This document shows positions 7,482 through 8,566 of a stretch of 8,566 nt of DNA, one piece after another. Below the pieces are notes generated by a model. It did no database searches. It saw only the letters and a list, made by a program, of their open reading frames with translations, and had not been told where the DNA came from. The stretch's first letter is position 1, and every line of letters begins with the position of its first letter. The position numbers and the translations under genes were made by a program. The stretch spans positions 1 through 8,566 of the forward strand of contig JALHTV010000175.1 in NCBI GenBank assembly GCA_022866005.1, in the 5' to 3' direction. This DNA comes from Phycisphaerae bacterium. GTDB lineage: Bacteria; Planctomycetota; Phycisphaerae; SM23-33.

Positions 7482-7514
7482 CGCGCGACCAGCCCGCCGA
7501 CGGCGCGCCCGTCC

Positions 7515-7534
7515 GTCATCCCGGCGAGGATGAC
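7515..7534 (-). repeat. Perfect inverted repeat (hairpin or operator candidate) in the oppA leader
   Basis: Arms GTCATCC (7515-7521) and GGATGAC (7528-7534) are exact reverse complements around a 6-nt centre. Read as RNA in the oppA direction, a further U-G pair would leave a CGCC tetraloop, giving eight pairs. There is no T tract, so it is not a classical terminator of the upstream methyltransferase gene. It lies about 35 bp upstream of the oppA ribosome binding site and just downstream of a possible -10 element, a suitable place for an operator or a leader structure. Role is inferred only; a 7-bp repeat can arise by chance. Confidence 0.4.
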
Positions 7535-7543
7535 TCCCTCGCG

Positions 7544-7575
7544 ATAGTAGACACCGGCCCCGCCGCCGCCGTCAA
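7544..7575 (-). promoter_or_regulatory. Weak sigma70-like promoter candidate for the opp operon
   Basis: On the minus strand, TTGACG (7575-7570) resembles a -35 box and TACTAT (7549-7544) matches four of six bases of a -10 box. The spacer is 20 bp, longer than the preferred 16-18, and very G+C-rich. The position between the methyltransferase stop and oppA is right for an operon promoter, but the match is poor and the organism's promoter consensus is unknown. Confidence 0.22.
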
Positions 7576-7603
7576 CCGTGCCTATGCGCCGATCGAGAGA
7601 TGC

Positions 7604-8557
7604 TTATTCCACCGATAGCAACCGGACAAACCCCTCCCCCAGCAACTGCTCGATGGCGGGGCGGACTTTCCAGAAGTCCCGCAAGGTTGCGTACTCGCGG
7701 ACGAACTCCCGTTGCCCCCGCTTCAGGCCCGCCTCGGCGCGGATCAAGAGGTTCTTGGCCGTGTGCTCCGGTGAGACGAACTCCACGACGGCCGTGCGGT
7801 AGCCCATGATCCGCAGCGCCAGCGCGCGGAATGTGTCGGTCAGCAGGTCGGCCAGGCGCTCGCGGAGGATGCCGTGCCGCAGCAGCGGGCGGAACGAGGC
7901 GGCATCGAGCTGGTGGTGCAGCTCGTGCTGGCAGCACGGGGCGGCCAGGATCACGCGGCTGGTCCACTGGACGCCGCTGGCGATGGCCTCGTCGGTGGCC
8001 GTGTCGCAGGCGTGAAGGCTGAGCACCGCGTCCACAGGCGAGGGCGGCTGGAAGTCGCGAATGGTGCAAGCGGAGTACTCCAACCCCTGCCAACCCAGTT
8101 CGTCTCGCAGCGCCTCACAGTTGCGGACCAGGTCGGCCTTGACGTCGATACCGGCCACCCGGACGTCTAAGCCGCGAACGTCGTGCAGGAAGTGATAGGC
8201 CGCGAAAGTCAGATGGGCGCTGCCGCAGCCGCAATCCACCAGACACATCGGCCCGCCGCCGCGCACGAGCGGCACGACCGTCTGGTCGATGATGCGAAGA
8301 AACTCGTTCACCTGGGCGAACTTGCCCTGCATGGTCGGGCGGACCTGCCCGCGGCGGTCGGCGATTCCCAGGGCACGCAGGAAGGCCCCGTGCTCACGGG
8401 GCACCAGCAGATAATCCTTGGGGCGGTTGTGGGCCAGGTCGGCTGCGGCGTCCGGGGGACGGGGCTTGCCGCGGGTCATCAGCACCTTGCCCTTGCGGGT
8501 GAGGCGGATGTGGAGGTCGCCGTCGGTGGACTGGACCTCGATGTGGGCAAACGGCAT
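7604..8557 (-). CDS. Class I SAM-dependent methyltransferase (Methyltransf_32-like), N-terminus uncertain
   Basis: From ATG 8557 the product is 317 aa. A short N-terminal beta-rich region (about 1-30) is followed by HNRPKDYLL (43-51) and QGKFAQVNEFLRIID (77-91). The SAM-binding motif I is VDCGCGSAHLTF at 107-118, and an acidic residue of motif II lies in GIDVK (136-140). Next come LHACDTATD (181-189) and APCCQHEL (206-213), a motif combination I associate with the Methyltransf_32 group, whose bacterial members are poorly characterised. HTAKNLLIR (265-273) closes the fold. The target is unknown; RNA or protein are both possible. The frame stays open from ATG 8557 to the window edge (GTC CTG GCC), and relatives I recall have extra N-terminal residues, so the true start may lie outside. 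It precedes oppA by 138 bp on the same strand, but no functional link is evident. Confidence 0.8.
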   Translation of the reverse strand: MPFAHIEVQSTDGDLHIRLTRKGKVLMTRGKPRPPDAAADLAHNRPKDYLLVPREHGAFLRALGIADRRGQVRPTMQGKFAQVNEFLRIIDQTVVPLVRGGGPMCLVDCGCGSAHLTFAAYHFLHDVRGLDVRVAGIDVKADLVRNCEALRDELGWQGLEYSACTIRDFQPPSPVDAVLSLHACDTATDEAIASGVQWTSRVILAAPCCQHELHHQLDAASFRPLLRHGILRERLADLLTDTFRALALRIMGYRTAVVEFVSPEHTAKNLLIRAEAGLKRGQREFVREYATLRDFWKVRPAIEQLLGEGFVRLLSVE

Positions 8558-8566
8558 GGCCAGGAC

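Noticed and set aside
7466..7519. Upstream oppA start at ATG 7519
   Set aside because: It would add 18 polar residues before a clean lipoprotein signal peptide and has no ribosome binding site at a normal distance, while ATG 7465 has a strong one.

Overview
The window is G+C-rich bacterial DNA (roughly two thirds G+C by eye), densely packed with ordinary housekeeping and transport genes. Three things suggest a diderm bacterium outside the classical model groups, possibly a planctomycete (Phycisphaerae-like): a lipoprotein-type solute-binding protein, a very basic N-terminus on RsgA, and an OppC permease with a long extracytoplasmic insertion. That placement is a guess from protein style, not from a marker gene. 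I see no tRNA, rRNA, insertion sequence, CRISPR array or phage gene.

Layout. Positions 1-95 (+) hold the last 30 codons of an unidentified membrane protein. After a gap of about 155 bp comes rsgA (252-1391, +), a circularly permuted GTPase that acts in 30S ribosomal subunit maturation. It converges on the last gene of a five-gene operon on the minus strand, and only 6 bp separate the two stop codons. Read in its own direction, the operon is oppA (7465-5594), oppB (5587-4619), oppC (4614-3487), oppD (3490-2459), oppF (2456-1398). Junctions are a 6-bp gap, a 4-bp gap, a 4-bp ATGA overlap and a 2-bp gap, so these genes are almost certainly co-transcribed and translationally coupled. Upstream of oppA is a 138-bp leader or promoter region with a perfect 7-bp inverted repeat and a strong Shine-Dalgarno sequence. 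Beyond it, on the same strand, is a class I SAM-dependent methyltransferase of uncertain target (8557-7604), whose N-terminus may continue past the window edge.

How the genes work together. The operon encodes a complete peptide-type ABC importer. OppA is a membrane-anchored lipoprotein that captures the solute, OppB and OppC form the pore, and OppD and OppF are the two ATPases. The substrate class (oligopeptide, dipeptide or another solute handled by this family) cannot be fixed from sequence alone. rsgA and the methyltransferase look like independent neighbours.

Nothing here looks like a new defence, mobile or biosynthetic system. The points most worth a second look are the OppC insertion, the unequal cysteine motifs at the C-termini of OppD and OppF, the hairpin in the oppA leader, and the tight rsgA/oppF convergence.
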